64,000 nucleotides of DNA, from positions 373,648 to 437,647 of the forward strand of contig NZ_CP007287.1 in NCBI RefSeq assembly GCF_000737865.1. The letters run 5' to 3'. The translations under genes and the position numbers were made by a program. A model generated the notes under the pieces. The model ran no database searches. It saw only the letters and a list, made by a program, of their open reading frames with translations, and was not told where the DNA came from. This document shows positions 1 through 9,720 of the stretch, piece by piece. Source of the stretch: Bifidobacterium coryneforme (GTDB taxonomy: Bacteria; Actinomycetota; Actinomycetes; Actinomycetales; Bifidobacteriaceae). Numbering within the stretch: the first letter of the stretch is position 1; each line of letters opens with the position of its first letter.

Positions 1-58
1 ACCGTCTGGGGGAATCCGCCGGAAAGGCCTGAGTCGTAGCGGCCTGAAGCAAATCCGG

Positions 59-139
59 TGCGCGAGATGGGACTCGAACCCACACGTCCGAAGACACAGG
101 AACCTAAATCCTGCGCGGCTACCATTACGCCACTCGCGC
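59..139 (-). tRNA. tRNA-Leu (anticodon UAG)
   Basis: Read on the minus strand, the segment folds as a cloverleaf with a 7-bp acceptor stem (GCGCGAG/CTCGCGC), a GGTTCGAGTCC T-arm and a long variable arm, as class II tRNAs have. The anticodon loop reads GATTTAGGT, giving anticodon UAG for leucine codon CUA. The CCA end is not encoded. It forms the left border of the first pilus unit. Confidence 0.93.
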
Positions 140-537
140 CCAAGGCCGCGGGTATGTGCGGATGCCCGAATACCCACGCCTATTCATAAATACCACAACG
201 GTGGGATGGTTGTTTTGAGGAAGATATGGACACTATCCTCCAAAAAAAGTCCGACTAATTTCCGGGAAAACAAGAAAAAGTTAGTTATCCATGAATCTCG
301 GCATGCCGGGAACCGGAAAGACCGGGCGCTTCATAGCGCATTTTTATTATCGACACGCCGCCATTTGTAAAAACCGAGAGTCAATCACCGGTCATGTAGC
401 GTCCAATTATGTGGACCGAAGCAACGGGTTCACGCGTTGATCTCTGGTAATCGAGTACCGGGTCCGCCTCGGCGGTATCGGGCCGACCGATCAAGCGATT
501 GGAATGGTCGACGGGAATCAGAGTGAAGGGGGTTGCG
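140..537. other. 398-bp intergenic region upstream of the first pilus unit
   Basis: This stretch is AT-richer than its surroundings and has no convincing gene. It contains a perfect CGGCATGCCG palindrome at 299-308 and a small hairpin with a T run at 326-350. It should hold the promoters of the leftward tRNA and of the rightward pilus genes, but I cannot place either with confidence. Confidence 0.5.
326..350 (+). terminator. small hairpin plus T-run, terminator- or attenuator-like
   Basis: A 5-bp stem GCGCT/AGCGC with a 4-nt loop is followed by ATTTTTATTAT. It lies about 190 nt upstream of the tip adhesin, so it could insulate or attenuate that gene. The stem is short, hence low confidence. 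Confidence 0.3.
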
Positions 538-3500
538 ATGGGAATCAGCCATTGGAATGGGAATTCGCCAGTACGCAAGCGCGGCTTCAAGAGGCTGTCC
601 TCCCTGTTCGCAGTGATTCTGGCGGTTTTCATGGTTCTGCCGCTCTCCCTCCAGTTCACCTCCCAACCCGCCAATGCCGAAACCGTGGACCACAAGCCCA
701 AGCTCTTCCAGATGATGGCCTACAACGACCGTATCGATACCAATAACGACGAACTGCGCTACGACTTCGTACTGCGGCTGGCCCATGGCGATTTCGATCC
801 GTTCTGTGTGCCGAACGGGAGCTACGACGACGGCAGCAAATGCCGGCTCTTTTTCGCATATCAGTACTGGGGCACGACCAGTCCGAGCGACTACGTGTCT
901 GTTCGTTATCTGAACACCATGACGACCGGCAACGTCTCGGGTACGACGGGTGCGCTTCAATGGGCCGCGAATAAGGATCAGTACTTTACGGTCCACAAGG
1001 TGATCAACTCGGGCGATTACGACTACCTGGCCATTTCCGTCGAGGCTGATGTCAACTTTGCCGATAACCTCAATCAGCTGAACTCCGTCGGGAATTCGTA
1101 CACGAGCGACTCCGGATACGCGCCCGGTGGCATCACCCAGGTTGAGCGGGTCTACGCCATCCTGACCAAGACGGCGGGACCTGCCAGTCTGGCCTGCGGC
1201 TGGGGTAGTTGGAACGGTGTCGGCGAGTGCGGCAATATGCCCACCGATCAGTTCGACGAAAACGGTGCCGCCAAGTATGGGGCCGCAATCAACAACATCA
1301 TGTATGGGGTTGACCTCCTGCGTAAACCCGATGGCAGCTACTACACCTATCAGCTCTACCAGCAGCGGTGCGCCGATCCGGGAAACCAAACGACGCACTA
1401 CTGCAATGGTCCGGTCGCCTTCATCGGTTGGGATGGTTACCCCTTGCTCTGGAGTCAGAACCAGGCCAATTGGGGCCTGGTGACCGATTTCGGATTTGAT
1501 CGGGCCTCCTTCGGATGGAACTGGAACGCCGCCAACAGTATCGGGTTCTACAACGATGGCAAGACGGAATATGCCATTCCGCCGGGCGTGGCCCCGGCCA
1601 ATTCGTTCTTCGTTTACTGGTACAACTCCGCGAACGATACCGCTTATACAACGCAACAACCCGACGGAACCTGGGCATCGTGGATGTCCATGTCGAACTG
1701 CTCCAGGAATGCCAGCTTCTACTACCAATGGCTGGGTTTGAAAAACAACAAGTGGGTTCCGGTTGATTCCCTGACGCCCCATGCGGTCAGGGTGGACCAG
1801 AACCCGGTGACCAACGACTCGGGCAATGAGGGGAATTTCTCCATGGCCAGCTCGGCCTTCAACTCCATAACCGCGCTGAGCGGTAATGGTGGCCTTGCGA
1901 ACCGGCCCAACAGGCTCTTCCTGGATCGTTCCACGTCCCCGGCACAGGGATACACCCTGGATACCGCCGGTGGCAAGGTGACGGTCAATGATGGCTCCAT
2001 CAACTTCGCCAAGGCCAAGGAGGACCAGGGACTGGACGGGTACTTCAAGCTGGTCACCTGGCCCATCACCACCAACCAACCTGATGCCACCAAGCCGGCG
2101 ACCGATCCCGCCAATTCGGATGACTCCCTCCTGCAGGGGTGCATGGCCTCCCTGAACACCACCTACAAGGGATCCAATGCCGCTCAGCGCATCCAGCAGG
2201 CCAAGGCGGCCCAGAATCCGCTCTACGACCAGCCGGATGGAGCCAAGGGAATCACGGATTCCATGAGCCAGGACCAGATCAACGATGTGATATCCAAGGG
2301 TTGGACCATCGACACGGCCTTCTACCGCTATGATGTTCCACGCCCTCAGGATCCGACAATCAACTCGATTGGTGGAAAGGCGATCGGCAAGGACAGCCCG
2401 GTTGCCTACTCCTCCACCCTGTCTCCTGTCGTATCCGGTACCTGTACCCCCGGCAACAGGGTCACCCTCTTCGGTGAGGACCCCGCACATCCCATCAAGG
2501 ATACTGGTACGAATCCCGACCCGGACAACCGTGATACGGCCGGTGTGAATCTGGGTGAGACCATCTGCGGTTCGGACGGTACATGGAGCATCACCGATGC
2601 CAACACGGCATATGGCGGTCAGAGTCCGGCCGTGCCGCCCAACGCGGACGGTGGCACCCGCCGATACCATGCCTGGCAGACCGAGCTGTCGACCAGCTAC
2701 GACATGACATCCGGGTTCACCAACATCGCCAAGGCTGTCTTCCAGACCAAGCCCGAACAGGCGCCGACGGTTGATGCGGTGTCGGTGCCCCACACCAAGC
2801 GCGACGAGAGCATAGGAACCACGGCCCTTCCGCAGGGCTCGCAGGTCAAGGTATCCGGCACGGTTTCGCCCGCTTACCTGAAGAACCCCTCCGACAGCCT
2901 CTCAAGGGACTCCACGCTGACGGTGACCATGACACCGTCCGGAGGAGCAGGGTTCAACCGGGAGTCCACCCTGGCCGTGTCCGCTCAGGGTACGTTCACC
3001 ACAGGAGGTGCCAGGAGCAGCTCCCCGGCGGTCATGTCCGGCTCAACCCTGACGGTGACCCGGCCGAGCGCCTCCCAGCCATGGAAATGGTCCCTGACCA
3101 TGGAACCGAGCGTCTTCCTGGCGAACATGGATGGGTCCGAGTCCAGCCAGACCTACCAGTTCCAGGCCTTCCTGACCAATCAGGCCGGAACCGCCTCACC
3201 GCGCGGAGCCCAGACCTTCCTGGTCGATATGACACCGACCGAGACCACAATCACCAAAGCCAACTCGCACCAGGTATCCGGTAAGGCTTACATAGCCGGT
3301 CATGGGAACATACCCGAACGCGATGCCTCCCTGAAGGTCACCTGGCCGGATGGAAGCACCGATACTGCAACCACCGACGCAAGCGGCTCCTGGAGCGTAC
3401 GGGCCCCAGCCGGTCTTTCCTCGGGGGATGTGTCGGTGACCCTGACCGATACCGCCGGTAACGAGTCTGGCCGTTTCGAAAGGCACATCGGGCTTGTGCC

Positions 3501-3639
3501 CCCTGTGCAACGGCTGCCCTTCACGGGTGGCGGACCCCGCCTGATCCTCCTGATCGTGGCGGCCATAATCCTGGCTCTGACAGCCTGCCTGGCTATCTGG
3601 GTCCGGCAACGACGAGGTTTCGGTCGGCTGGTTTCATGA
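538..3639 (+). CDS. LPFTG-anchored pilus tip-type adhesin / large fimbrial subunit
   Basis: A 1033-aa predicted surface protein. ATG 538 is preferred over an in-frame ATG at 499 because GAAGGGGG sits 5-6 nt upstream of it and an ideal signal peptide follows (basic RKRGFKR, hydrophobic core, PANAE cleavage region near residue 41). The first 650 residues are rich in Tyr, Trp and Asn and resemble no domain I can name with certainty. Residues of about 640-980 look like several bacterial Ig-like domains (the 'SGTCTPGNRVTLFG' and 'DGTWSI' type). The C-terminus has LPFTG at 993-997, a membrane helix and a basic tail, a standard sortase signal. The next gene, a backbone pilin, starts just past the stop, so this is probably the tip or minor large subunit of the same fibre. 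The ligand is unknown. Confidence 0.85.
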   Translation: MGISHWNGNSPVRKRGFKRLSSLFAVILAVFMVLPLSLQFTSQPANAETVDHKPKLFQMMAYNDRIDTNNDELRYDFVLRLAHGDFDPFCVPNGSYDDGSKCRLFFAYQYWGTTSPSDYVSVRYLNTMTTGNVSGTTGALQWAANKDQYFTVHKVINSGDYDYLAISVEADVNFADNLNQLNSVGNSYTSDSGYAPGGITQVERVYAILTKTAGPASLACGWGSWNGVGECGNMPTDQFDENGAAKYGAAINNIMYGVDLLRKPDGSYYTYQLYQQRCADPGNQTTHYCNGPVAFIGWDGYPLLWSQNQANWGLVTDFGFDRASFGWNWNAANSIGFYNDGKTEYAIPPGVAPANSFFVYWYNSANDTAYTTQQPDGTWASWMSMSNCSRNASFYYQWLGLKNNKWVPVDSLTPHAVRVDQNPVTNDSGNEGNFSMASSAFNSITALSGNGGLANRPNRLFLDRSTSPAQGYTLDTAGGKVTVNDGSINFAKAKEDQGLDGYFKLVTWPITTNQPDATKPATDPANSDDSLLQGCMASLNTTYKGSNAAQRIQQAKAAQNPLYDQPDGAKGITDSMSQDQINDVISKGWTIDTAFYRYDVPRPQDPTINSIGGKAIGKDSPVAYSSTLSPVVSGTCTPGNRVTLFGEDPAHPIKDTGTNPDPDNRDTAGVNLGETICGSDGTWSITDANTAYGGQSPAVPPNADGGTRRYHAWQTELSTSYDMTSGFTNIAKAVFQTKPEQAPTVDAVSVPHTKRDESIGTTALPQGSQVKVSGTVSPAYLKNPSDSLSRDSTLTVTMTPSGGAGFNRESTLAVSAQGTFTTGGARSSSPAVMSGSTLTVTRPSASQPWKWSLTMEPSVFLANMDGSESSQTYQFQAFLTNQAGTASPRGAQTFLVDMTPTETTITKANSHQVSGKAYIAGHGNIPERDASLKVTWPDGSTDTATTDASGSWSVRAPAGLSSGDVSVTLTDTAGNESGRFERHIGLVPPVQRLPFTGGGPRLILLIVAAIILALTACLAIWVRQRRGFGRLVS

Positions 3640-3692
3640 CCGGTCGGACTTCCAGCCAAGAAAAATGTGAAGAGTCAATAAGTAAGGAGAAG

Positions 3693-5558
3693 ATGATGGG
3701 TGTACATAGTCAACTTCGTCGGGGGCTTTCCCTGGCGACAGCCGTGGCTGCCCTCCTGGGGGTGTCCCTGGTTGGGGTGGGGTCGGCCAGCGCCGATACC
3801 ACGGTCGATGTGAGTGCCAACGACGGTCAGATAACGTTGAAGAACGCCGTTGCCGGGCACAAGTATGCGGCGGTCGAGATCGCCACCTACCAGGATGCCA
3901 CGGTCAACGGTGACAACAAGGTGAGCAACATTTCAATCGCGACCGTTCCGGATCTCGTGGCGGATGCCGAAGCCGCCCTCTCCGCGGTCAACCATGGAGC
4001 GACTTCTGATCCGGCCTATGCCAACAACCCTGTAGGCGAGGTGGCCAGCAAGTGGTTGGGCTATGCCTCCCCGGGCAGCGAGGACACGGTATCGAATTCG
4101 GGCTCGGCTGCAGATGCCTGGGGCCGTGACGGCAAGCTTCGTCAGTTTGTCACCGCCCTAGCCAAGACATCGACCTTCACCACCAAGGTGACGGGGTCGA
4201 CCGCCACGGTTACTCCTGCCGCCGATGGGGATGCCAGCCTGTCCAGCCTTCCCGAAGGCCTGTATATCATCTCCGATGTCACTAATGTTCAGGGAAGCAC
4301 CAACACGCGTATCAACTCGATCCCCATGCTGGTGGGTACCACCGTCGGTCCCGACCACATCACCGACTTCGTCAGCGGTATGCCTGTGGGAACCATCAAC
4401 ATCAAGGATGATGAAAACAGCATCTCCAAGGAGCTCATCCAGGCTGATGCCGACCGCGGTGCCTCGGTCTCGATTGGTGACTACCTCCACTATCGCCTGA
4501 CCCTGAAGGTTCCTCTGACCACAGGATTCAACCCGGATACCTTCGTGTACAAGGTCACTGATACCCCTGGCAAGGGATTGGACTTCGTTAGCGACGAAGC
4601 CCATCCTGTTGTGGTGAAGGCCAGGTCCGGGAGCGATGCCGCGGCAACGGCCCAGGATGCCGCAAGTTACATAGTTACCCCTGGCACTCCGACCGATGGC
4701 GCCACCGGAGTGGAGTTCGATCTGACCAAACTGGTCGTGAACAACGATCCGGCCACCAGGCTGACCTGGAAGGACCCCATCACCATTGATTACTACATGC
4801 GAGTCAATGATTCCGCCCAGGCCGGTAAGCTCTCCAATTCGGCAAAGCTGACCTTCTCGAACCAGCCCGGTGGCGGGTCGACCGGAACCATCGTCACGCC
4901 CGACACTCCGACCAATGCGGCCTACTTCTACAACTTCAAGATCCGTAAGGTCGCCAAGAGCGATGGTGCGGCTCTGACTGATGCCGAGTTCTCCGTGACC
5001 CGGTCGGACGGCACCGCTCCGCTCTGGTTCAACGAGCAGAGTGCAGGCAAGTACATGCTCGCCATGAACCAATCCGCACCGGCAACGGGGCAGAACCAGA
5101 CGACCGTCCTCAAGACCGACAATACGGGCACCCTGTCCGTCGATGGTCTCAGTGCCGGCAAGTACAGCGTTGCAGAGACCAAGCAGCCTGACGGTTACTC
5201 CTCGGCCTTCAAGCCTACGTTCAATGTCGATATCGCCCTGGAGAAGACGGACAGCAAGGCCGATGCAAGCAAACCCGTCATCACCAACGAGGCGGATGCC
5301 TGGGGGCTCGTCGCTGCGACGACCACCAACCAGGCCCAGGTCAGCCAGCCTGTCTATGACGCCAACCACGTCATGACATCGCCCTGGTCGCAAGGCTTCC
5401 CCAATGCAATCACCGTCAACAACGTCAAGTCCATTTCCCAGCTGCCTCTTACCGGTGGCGCCGGAATCATCCTGGCGGTCCTGCTCGCCCTGGTGCTGGC
5501 AGGTGCGGCAGGTGTGCTGATTGTTGTGAGGAACCGCACCAACAAGATACGAGTCTGA
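3693..5558 (+). CDS. LPLTG backbone (major) pilin, SpaA/FimA type
   Basis: Predicted sortase-polymerised pilus shaft subunit of about 620 aa. AAGGAGA at 3684-3690 serves ATG 3693 or 3696. A signal peptide ends at SASAD. The body has the layout of Gram-positive fimbrial subunits with isopeptide-forming domains. The C-terminal Cna-B-like domain carries an E-box, VAETKQPDGY. The sorting signal LPLTG lies about 35 residues from the end and is followed by a membrane helix and basic tail. The canonical VYPK pilin motif is not recognisable: the equivalent place, before 'SISKEL', reads 'GTINIKDDE', with one lysine. It follows the tip gene by about 55 nt as one transcription unit, and no sortase gene is adjacent. 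Confidence 0.88.
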   Translation: MMGVHSQLRRGLSLATAVAALLGVSLVGVGSASADTTVDVSANDGQITLKNAVAGHKYAAVEIATYQDATVNGDNKVSNISIATVPDLVADAEAALSAVNHGATSDPAYANNPVGEVASKWLGYASPGSEDTVSNSGSAADAWGRDGKLRQFVTALAKTSTFTTKVTGSTATVTPAADGDASLSSLPEGLYIISDVTNVQGSTNTRINSIPMLVGTTVGPDHITDFVSGMPVGTINIKDDENSISKELIQADADRGASVSIGDYLHYRLTLKVPLTTGFNPDTFVYKVTDTPGKGLDFVSDEAHPVVVKARSGSDAAATAQDAASYIVTPGTPTDGATGVEFDLTKLVVNNDPATRLTWKDPITIDYYMRVNDSAQAGKLSNSAKLTFSNQPGGGSTGTIVTPDTPTNAAYFYNFKIRKVAKSDGAALTDAEFSVTRSDGTAPLWFNEQSAGKYMLAMNQSAPATGQNQTTVLKTDNTGTLSVDGLSAGKYSVAETKQPDGYSSAFKPTFNVDIALEKTDSKADASKPVITNEADAWGLVAATTTNQAQVSQPVYDANHVMTSPWSQGFPNAITVNNVKSISQLPLTGGAGIILAVLLALVLAGAAGVLIVVRNRTNKIRV

Positions 5559-5590
5559 GGTGAGCCGGTAAGGTAAGCCGCAGCTTCGCA

Positions 5591-5637
5591 GGTCCGGTGC
5601 CGAGGAGGTAATCACCTCTTCGGCACCGGACCTTTAT
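5591..5637 (+). terminator. Rho-independent terminator after pilus unit 1
   Basis: A near-perfect inverted repeat pairs GGTCCGGTGCCGA with TCGGCACCGGACC around a GGAGGTAATCACCTC core that also pairs, followed by TTTAT. It lies 33 nt after the pilin stop and closes the pilus unit. Confidence 0.85.
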
Positions 5638-5761
5638 GTATGCAGGCTCTTCATGGGAAAGGCGGGGGCATGGTAAGGGGCGACCCTTCGCGGGTACAGG
5701 AGGACATGCGCGGCTCGGAATAGGCGGAAGAGTGGCGTTGCCAAATAGGCGGAAAAGGAAG

Positions 5762-5834
5762 AGAGCCACTTGACAGAATCGAACTGTCGACCTTCTCATT
5801 ACGAGTGAGACGCTCTGCCAACTGAGCTAAAGTG
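5762..5834 (-). tRNA. tRNA-Thr (anticodon CGU)
   Basis: On the minus strand the sequence begins GCCACUUUAGCUCAGUUGG. It has a 7-bp acceptor stem with AAGUGGC, a standard D-arm, anticodon loop CACUCGUAAUG (anticodon CGU, threonine codon ACG) and T-arm GTTCGATTC. The discriminator base is U and CCA is not encoded. It marks the right border of the first pilus unit. Confidence 0.95.
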
Positions 5835-5955
5835 GCCTTTCGCCATCCTCCGGGAGGACAGCGCAACCAATGATACATGATGACCGGGATAAAAACGCCC
5901 TCTGACGGTTCGTCACGACGGGTGCGGTGTACAAGCTTATTGACACAATGGGGGT

Positions 5956-7080
5956 ATGGATCTCGACGATTTCTATGCCATCATTCCCGCCGGGGGAGTG
6001 GGTACCAGGCTCTGGCCGCTCAGCCGCCAGGCCCGCCCCAAGTTCCTGTATGACCTCCTGGGGTCGGGAAGGACCATGATCCAGGGTACCTTCGACCGTC
6101 TGGCAGGCATCTGCGGGGAGGGCCACGTGGTGGTCTCTACCGGGCAGAGGCATGTGGACCAGGTCCGCCAGCAGCTTCCCAAGCTTGGCGATGAGGCCGT
6201 TTTCGCCGAGCCTGTGCCCAGGGACTCAACAGCGGCCATCGCCCTGGCCACTGCCGTTCTGTCCCGACGGCACGGGGACCGGATAGTGGTCGGATCCTTC
6301 GCGGCCGATCACGTGATTCGCGATGACCGGGCCTTCGGTCGTTCCGTCAGACAGGCCGTGGCCGCAGCCCGAGCCGGGTATGTGACCACGATCGGCATCG
6401 CGGCCTCAAGGCCCTCCACGGCTTTCGGATACATCCACCAGGGGCCTTCCCTGGCCGACGAGGTTCCCGATGCCCCTGATGCCCACCTGGTCAGCGAGTT
6501 TGTCGAGAAGCCCGATGCATCCACGGCGCAGGCCTACCTGTCCACGGGTGAGTACCGCTGGAATGCCGGCATGTTCGTCATGAGGGCCGATGTTGTTCTG
6601 GGCTGTCTGAAACGGTACCTGCCCGAACTTCATTCCAGCGTCATGGCCATTGCGCAGGCATGGGACCTGGGCGCCGATGAGCGCCAGGAGGCCATGGAGC
6701 AGTACTGGCCGGGCATTCAGAAGATCGCCTTCGACTATGCCGTGGCCGAGCCCCTCTCGACTGCCGGAGGGGTTGCCATGGTCCCCGGCGGCTTCGACTG
6801 GGATGACATCGGCGACTTCAACTCCGTGGCCGGCCTCCTACCCTCATCGGGTAGGCGCAACATCAAGATTCTCGGCGACTCCGACCAGGTGGTCTCCCTG
6901 GACTCCGGTGGCGACATGGTCGTGCCCGACGGGGGACGCACCATCGCCCTCCTGGGAGTGGACGACATGATTGTCGTCGATACCCCGGATGCCCTCCTGG
7001 TGGCTCCCAGGGCCCGAAGTCAGGAGGTCAAGGACATGGTGGGCAAACTCTCCCAGTATGGGCGTGACGACATCCTCTGA
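5956..7080 (+). CDS. manC: Mannose-1-phosphate guanylyltransferase (GDP-mannose pyrophosphorylase)
   Basis: Makes GDP-mannose from mannose-1-phosphate and GTP in the cytoplasm, the donor for mannosyl glycans and glycolipids. The 374-aa protein opens with the nucleotidyltransferase signature 'IIPAGGVGTRLWPLSR', followed by 'RPKFL', and has 'FVEKPD' near residue 180, typical of the family. It lacks the C-terminal cupin isomerase domain of the long ManC/AlgA forms, so it should be the single-function type. GGGGGT lies just ahead of ATG 5956. It appears monocistronic, with a terminator downstream. A polyprenol-phosphate mannosyltransferase at 61753 could use its product. Confidence 0.92.
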   Translation: MDLDDFYAIIPAGGVGTRLWPLSRQARPKFLYDLLGSGRTMIQGTFDRLAGICGEGHVVVSTGQRHVDQVRQQLPKLGDEAVFAEPVPRDSTAAIALATAVLSRRHGDRIVVGSFAADHVIRDDRAFGRSVRQAVAAARAGYVTTIGIAASRPSTAFGYIHQGPSLADEVPDAPDAHLVSEFVEKPDASTAQAYLSTGEYRWNAGMFVMRADVVLGCLKRYLPELHSSVMAIAQAWDLGADERQEAMEQYWPGIQKIAFDYAVAEPLSTAGGVAMVPGGFDWDDIGDFNSVAGLLPSSGRRNIKILGDSDQVVSLDSGGDMVVPDGGRTIALLGVDDMIVVDTPDALLVAPRARSQEVKDMVGKLSQYGRDDIL

Positions 7081-7112
7081 GGGTCGCCCAGAGCCGGACA
7101 CTCCGTATCCGC

Positions 7113-7158
7113 AACCGCCGATTCACCGCCGGACCACCTGGGTGATTGGCGGTTTTTG
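7113..7158 (+). terminator. Rho-independent terminator after manC
   Basis: Stem AACCGCCGATTCACC pairs with GGTGATTGGCGGTT, with one mismatch or bulge, and is followed by TTTTGTTG. It separates manC from the glucose-6-phosphate isomerase gene. Confidence 0.85.
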
Positions 7159-7270
7159 TTGTCTTCTGTCCGCTTTTGTGAGTAGCTTGGTAGGAGACCC
7201 AAGCCTGGGTGGGTGCTGGCGGAGATCGGTTCCCATGTCGGGCATGCAGTCACGAAAGGACCTATAGAAC

Positions 7271-8965
7271 ATGGCCATCAATCCTCCAGTAGATGCGACG
7301 CAGACCAAGGCCTGGGCGGCCTTGCAGGATCACTTCCAGTCCTTGCAGGACGAAGGCATCGACCTGCGCGCCTGGTTCGCGAACGACCCCCAGCGCACCG
7401 AGAAGCTGAGTTTCGAGGCCGGGGACCTCCACTTCGATCTTTCCAAGAACCTGATTCAGCCCGAGACCCTCTCCCTCCTGGCCCAGCTGGGCAGGGAGGT
7501 CAAGCTTGACGAGCGCATCGAGAGCATGTTCAAGGGCGAGCACATCAACAACACCGAGGACCGGGCCGTGCTCCACACCGCTCTGCGTATGCCCGAGGAG
7601 GACAGGGGCAGCCTGGTCGTCGACGGCCAGGATGTGGTCGGCGACGTGCGCGACACCCTGAAGCGGATCTACGCCTTCGCGGACCAGGTTCGCTCCGGTG
7701 AGTGGACCGGTGTGTCCGGCAAGAGGATCACCACCGTGGTCAACATCGGCATCGGTGGTTCCGATCTGGGGCCGGTCATGGCCTATGAGGCCCTGAAGCC
7801 TTACGCCGACGCTGGCATCTCCGCCCGCTACGTCTCCAACATCGACCCCAACGATCTGGCCGAGAAGACCCGCGACCTGGATCCGGAGACCACCCTCTTC
7901 ATCATCGTCTCCAAGACCTTCACCACCCTTGAGACCCTGACCAATGCCCGCCAGGCCCGTTCCTGGCTCCTGGACCACCTCAAGGCCCAGGGTGCCGTCG
8001 ACGGTTCCGACGCACAGTCGGCCGAGGCCATCCGCAAGCACTTCATCGCCGTCTCCACGGCTCTTGACAAGGTCGAGGACTTCGGCATCGATCCGACCAA
8101 CGCCTTCGGCTTCTGGAACTGGGTCGGTGGCCGCTATTCGGTCGACTCCGCCGTGGGCACCTCCCTGGCCATCACCATCGGACCCGAGCGGTTCGAGGAG
8201 TTCCTGGCCGGGTTCAACGCCATCGATCGCTACTTCCGCGACACCCCCCTGGAGGAGAACGTCGTGGCCCTGATGGGTCTGCTCAATGTCTGGTATGTGA
8301 ACTTCTTCGGGGCCCACTCCCACGCGGTGCTGCCTTACGACCAGTACCTGCACCGCTTCCCGGCCTATCTGCAGCAGCTGACCATGGAGTCCAACGGAAA
8401 GTCCGTCCGCTGGGACGGCACCCCCGTCACCTCAATGACCGGCGAGATCTTCTGGGGCGAGCCGGGCACCAATGGCCAGCACGCCTTCTACCAGCTGATT
8501 CATCAGGGCACCAGGCTGATTCCGGCCGACTTCATCGCCTTTGCCAATACCCCCAACCCGGCCAAGGATGAGGACCAGGATGTCCACGAGCTCTTCCTGG
8601 CCAACTACTTCGCCCAGACCAAGGCCCTGGCCTTCGGCAAGACCGCCGATGAGGTCCGCGCGGAGGGTACTGACGAGTCCATCGTGCCGGCACGTGTCTT
8701 CACCGGAAACAGGCCCACCACCTCCATCCTCGGTGATGACCTGACCCCGCGCTCCCTGGGTGAGCTGATCGCCCTCTACGAGCACATCACCCTGACCGAG
8801 GGGACCGTCTGGGGCGTTGACTCCTTCGACCAGTGGGGCGTTGAGCTCGGCAAGAAGCTGGCCAAGGAAATCACCCCGGCCATCTCCCAGGACGACCAGG
8901 CCCTGGCCGCCCAGGACCAGTCCACCCGCTCCCTGATCGAGTTCTACAGGGCCCACCGCCACTGA
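7271..8965 (+). CDS. pgi: Glucose-6-phosphate isomerase
   Basis: Interconverts glucose-6-phosphate and fructose-6-phosphate, linking glucose to the fructose-6-phosphate phosphoketolase (bifid) shunt if this is a bifidobacterium. The 564-aa protein matches the long bacterial/eukaryotic PGI class. Visible motifs are '[16 protein letters not shown]', '[13 protein letters not shown]', '[11 protein letters not shown]' and '[20 protein letters not shown]', the last containing active-site His. GAAAGGAC upstream supports ATG 7271. The gene stands alone, and its codons are strongly biased towards GC-ending forms, as expected of a highly expressed core gene. Confidence 0.97.
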   Translation: MAINPPVDATQTKAWAALQDHFQSLQDEGIDLRAWFANDPQRTEKLSFEAGDLHFDLSKNLIQPETLSLLAQLGREVKLDERIESMFKGEHINNTEDRAVLHTALRMPEEDRGSLVVDGQDVVGDVRDTLKRIYAFADQVRSGEWTGVSGKRITTVVNIGIGGSDLGPVMAYEALKPYADAGISARYVSNIDPNDLAEKTRDLDPETTLFIIVSKTFTTLETLTNARQARSWLLDHLKAQGAVDGSDAQSAEAIRKHFIAVSTALDKVEDFGIDPTNAFGFWNWVGGRYSVDSAVGTSLAITIGPERFEEFLAGFNAIDRYFRDTPLEENVVALMGLLNVWYVNFFGAHSHAVLPYDQYLHRFPAYLQQLTMESNGKSVRWDGTPVTSMTGEIFWGEPGTNGQHAFYQLIHQGTRLIPADFIAFANTPNPAKDEDQDVHELFLANYFAQTKALAFGKTADEVRAEGTDESIVPARVFTGNRPTTSILGDDLTPRSLGELIALYEHITLTEGTVWGVDSFDQWGVELGKKLAKEITPAISQDDQALAAQDQSTRSLIEFYRAHRH

Positions 8966-9024
8966 TCCATCGGGTAGGGCCCAAAGGGTCCCGACCTGGT
9001 GTATCATTGAACAGTTGCAATGCC

Positions 9025-9056
9025 GGAGGGGGAGTTGCCGCATAGGCTCCCCCTCC
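9025..9056 (+). terminator. Perfect 10-bp hairpin in the pgi-rplS gap
   Basis: GGAGGGGGAG pairs perfectly with CTCCCCCTCC across a 12-nt loop, and CTTCTGG follows rather than a clean T-run. It could terminate pgi transcription or be part of a structured leader of rplS, whose start codon lies about 140 nt downstream. Confidence 0.55.
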
Positions 9057-9194
9057 TTCTGGGTCCAGCCGGTCAAGACCGGCGGATCGGCATCCCCCGA
9101 CGGCAGACCGTTGGGTTGAGAACGGCTCCCTGCCACCGAGTGTGGGAGAGAGCCCGGAACATGGGTCGGTGTGCGGCGGCCATGGAGGAACAGC

Positions 9195-9563
9195 ATGAAC
9201 GCCATTCAGGAATTTGATGCCAGCCACATGAAGCCCGCGGAGGAGATCCCGGACTTCCGCCCCGGCGATACCGTCGAGGTCAATGTGAACATCAAGGAAG
9301 GCAACAACACCCGTATCCAGGCCTTCACCGGCGTGGTGATCGCCCGTCAGGGTGCAGGTGTGCGCGAGACCATCATGGTCCGCAAGGTCAGCTTCGGTGT
9401 GGGTGTGGAGCGTCGCTTCCCCCTGCACTCCCCGCAGATCGATTCCATCAAGGTCCTGCGTCGTGGTCGTGTCCGCCGCGCCAAGCTCTACTACCTGCGT
9501 AACCTGCACGGCAAGGCCGCACGTATCGTTGAGCGTCGCGACAACAAGGCCGAGACCAAGTAG
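9195..9563 (+). CDS. rplS: 50S ribosomal protein L19
   Basis: A structural protein at the 30S-50S interface. The 122-aa length fits the family. '[17 protein letters not shown]' and '[16 protein letters not shown]' are L19 hallmarks, and the basic C-terminus '[20 protein letters not shown]' completes the fold. ATG 9195 has GGAGG 8 nt upstream; an earlier in-frame start at 9171 would add a non-conserved extension. It is followed by a terminator and then by lepB and rnhB, an order common in actinobacteria. Confidence 0.97.
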   Translation: MNAIQEFDASHMKPAEEIPDFRPGDTVEVNVNIKEGNNTRIQAFTGVVIARQGAGVRETIMVRKVSFGVGVERRFPLHSPQIDSIKVLRRGRVRRAKLYYLRNLHGKAARIVERRDNKAETK

Positions 9564-9576
9564 TTTCATCCTTGCC

Positions 9577-9614
9577 GACCCGGAGGCCATTCAGGTCCCC
9601 GGGTCTTTCTTTTC
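9577..9614 (+). terminator. Rho-independent terminator after rplS
   Basis: GACCCGG (9577-9583) pairs with CCGGGTC (9599-9605) and is followed by TTTCTTTT. It starts 13 nt after the rplS stop codon. Confidence 0.85.
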
Positions 9615-9720
9615 CCGACTAGAGTTTGCAGTGGAGACTCTTCCTGGTGGGTGGTGCAACAGGTGGGGTCAGACGGTATCCGGCCGGATTTCAGATACCT
9701 CTCAAGCAGAAGGAGCGAGC

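Noticed and set aside
430-2793. Long minus-strand open frame (787 codons) under the tip adhesin
   Set aside because: It lies entirely opposite a gene with signal peptide and sorting signal, has no ribosome binding site, and its Gly/Val/Arg-rich translation is the usual shadow of GC-rich coding DNA.
4158-5615. Minus-strand frame (485 codons) under backbone pilin 1
   Set aside because: Same shadow effect; it also runs through the terminator hairpin.
140-5761. Integrated element with integrase between the two tRNAs
   Set aside because: No integrase, transposase or duplicated tRNA end could be found.
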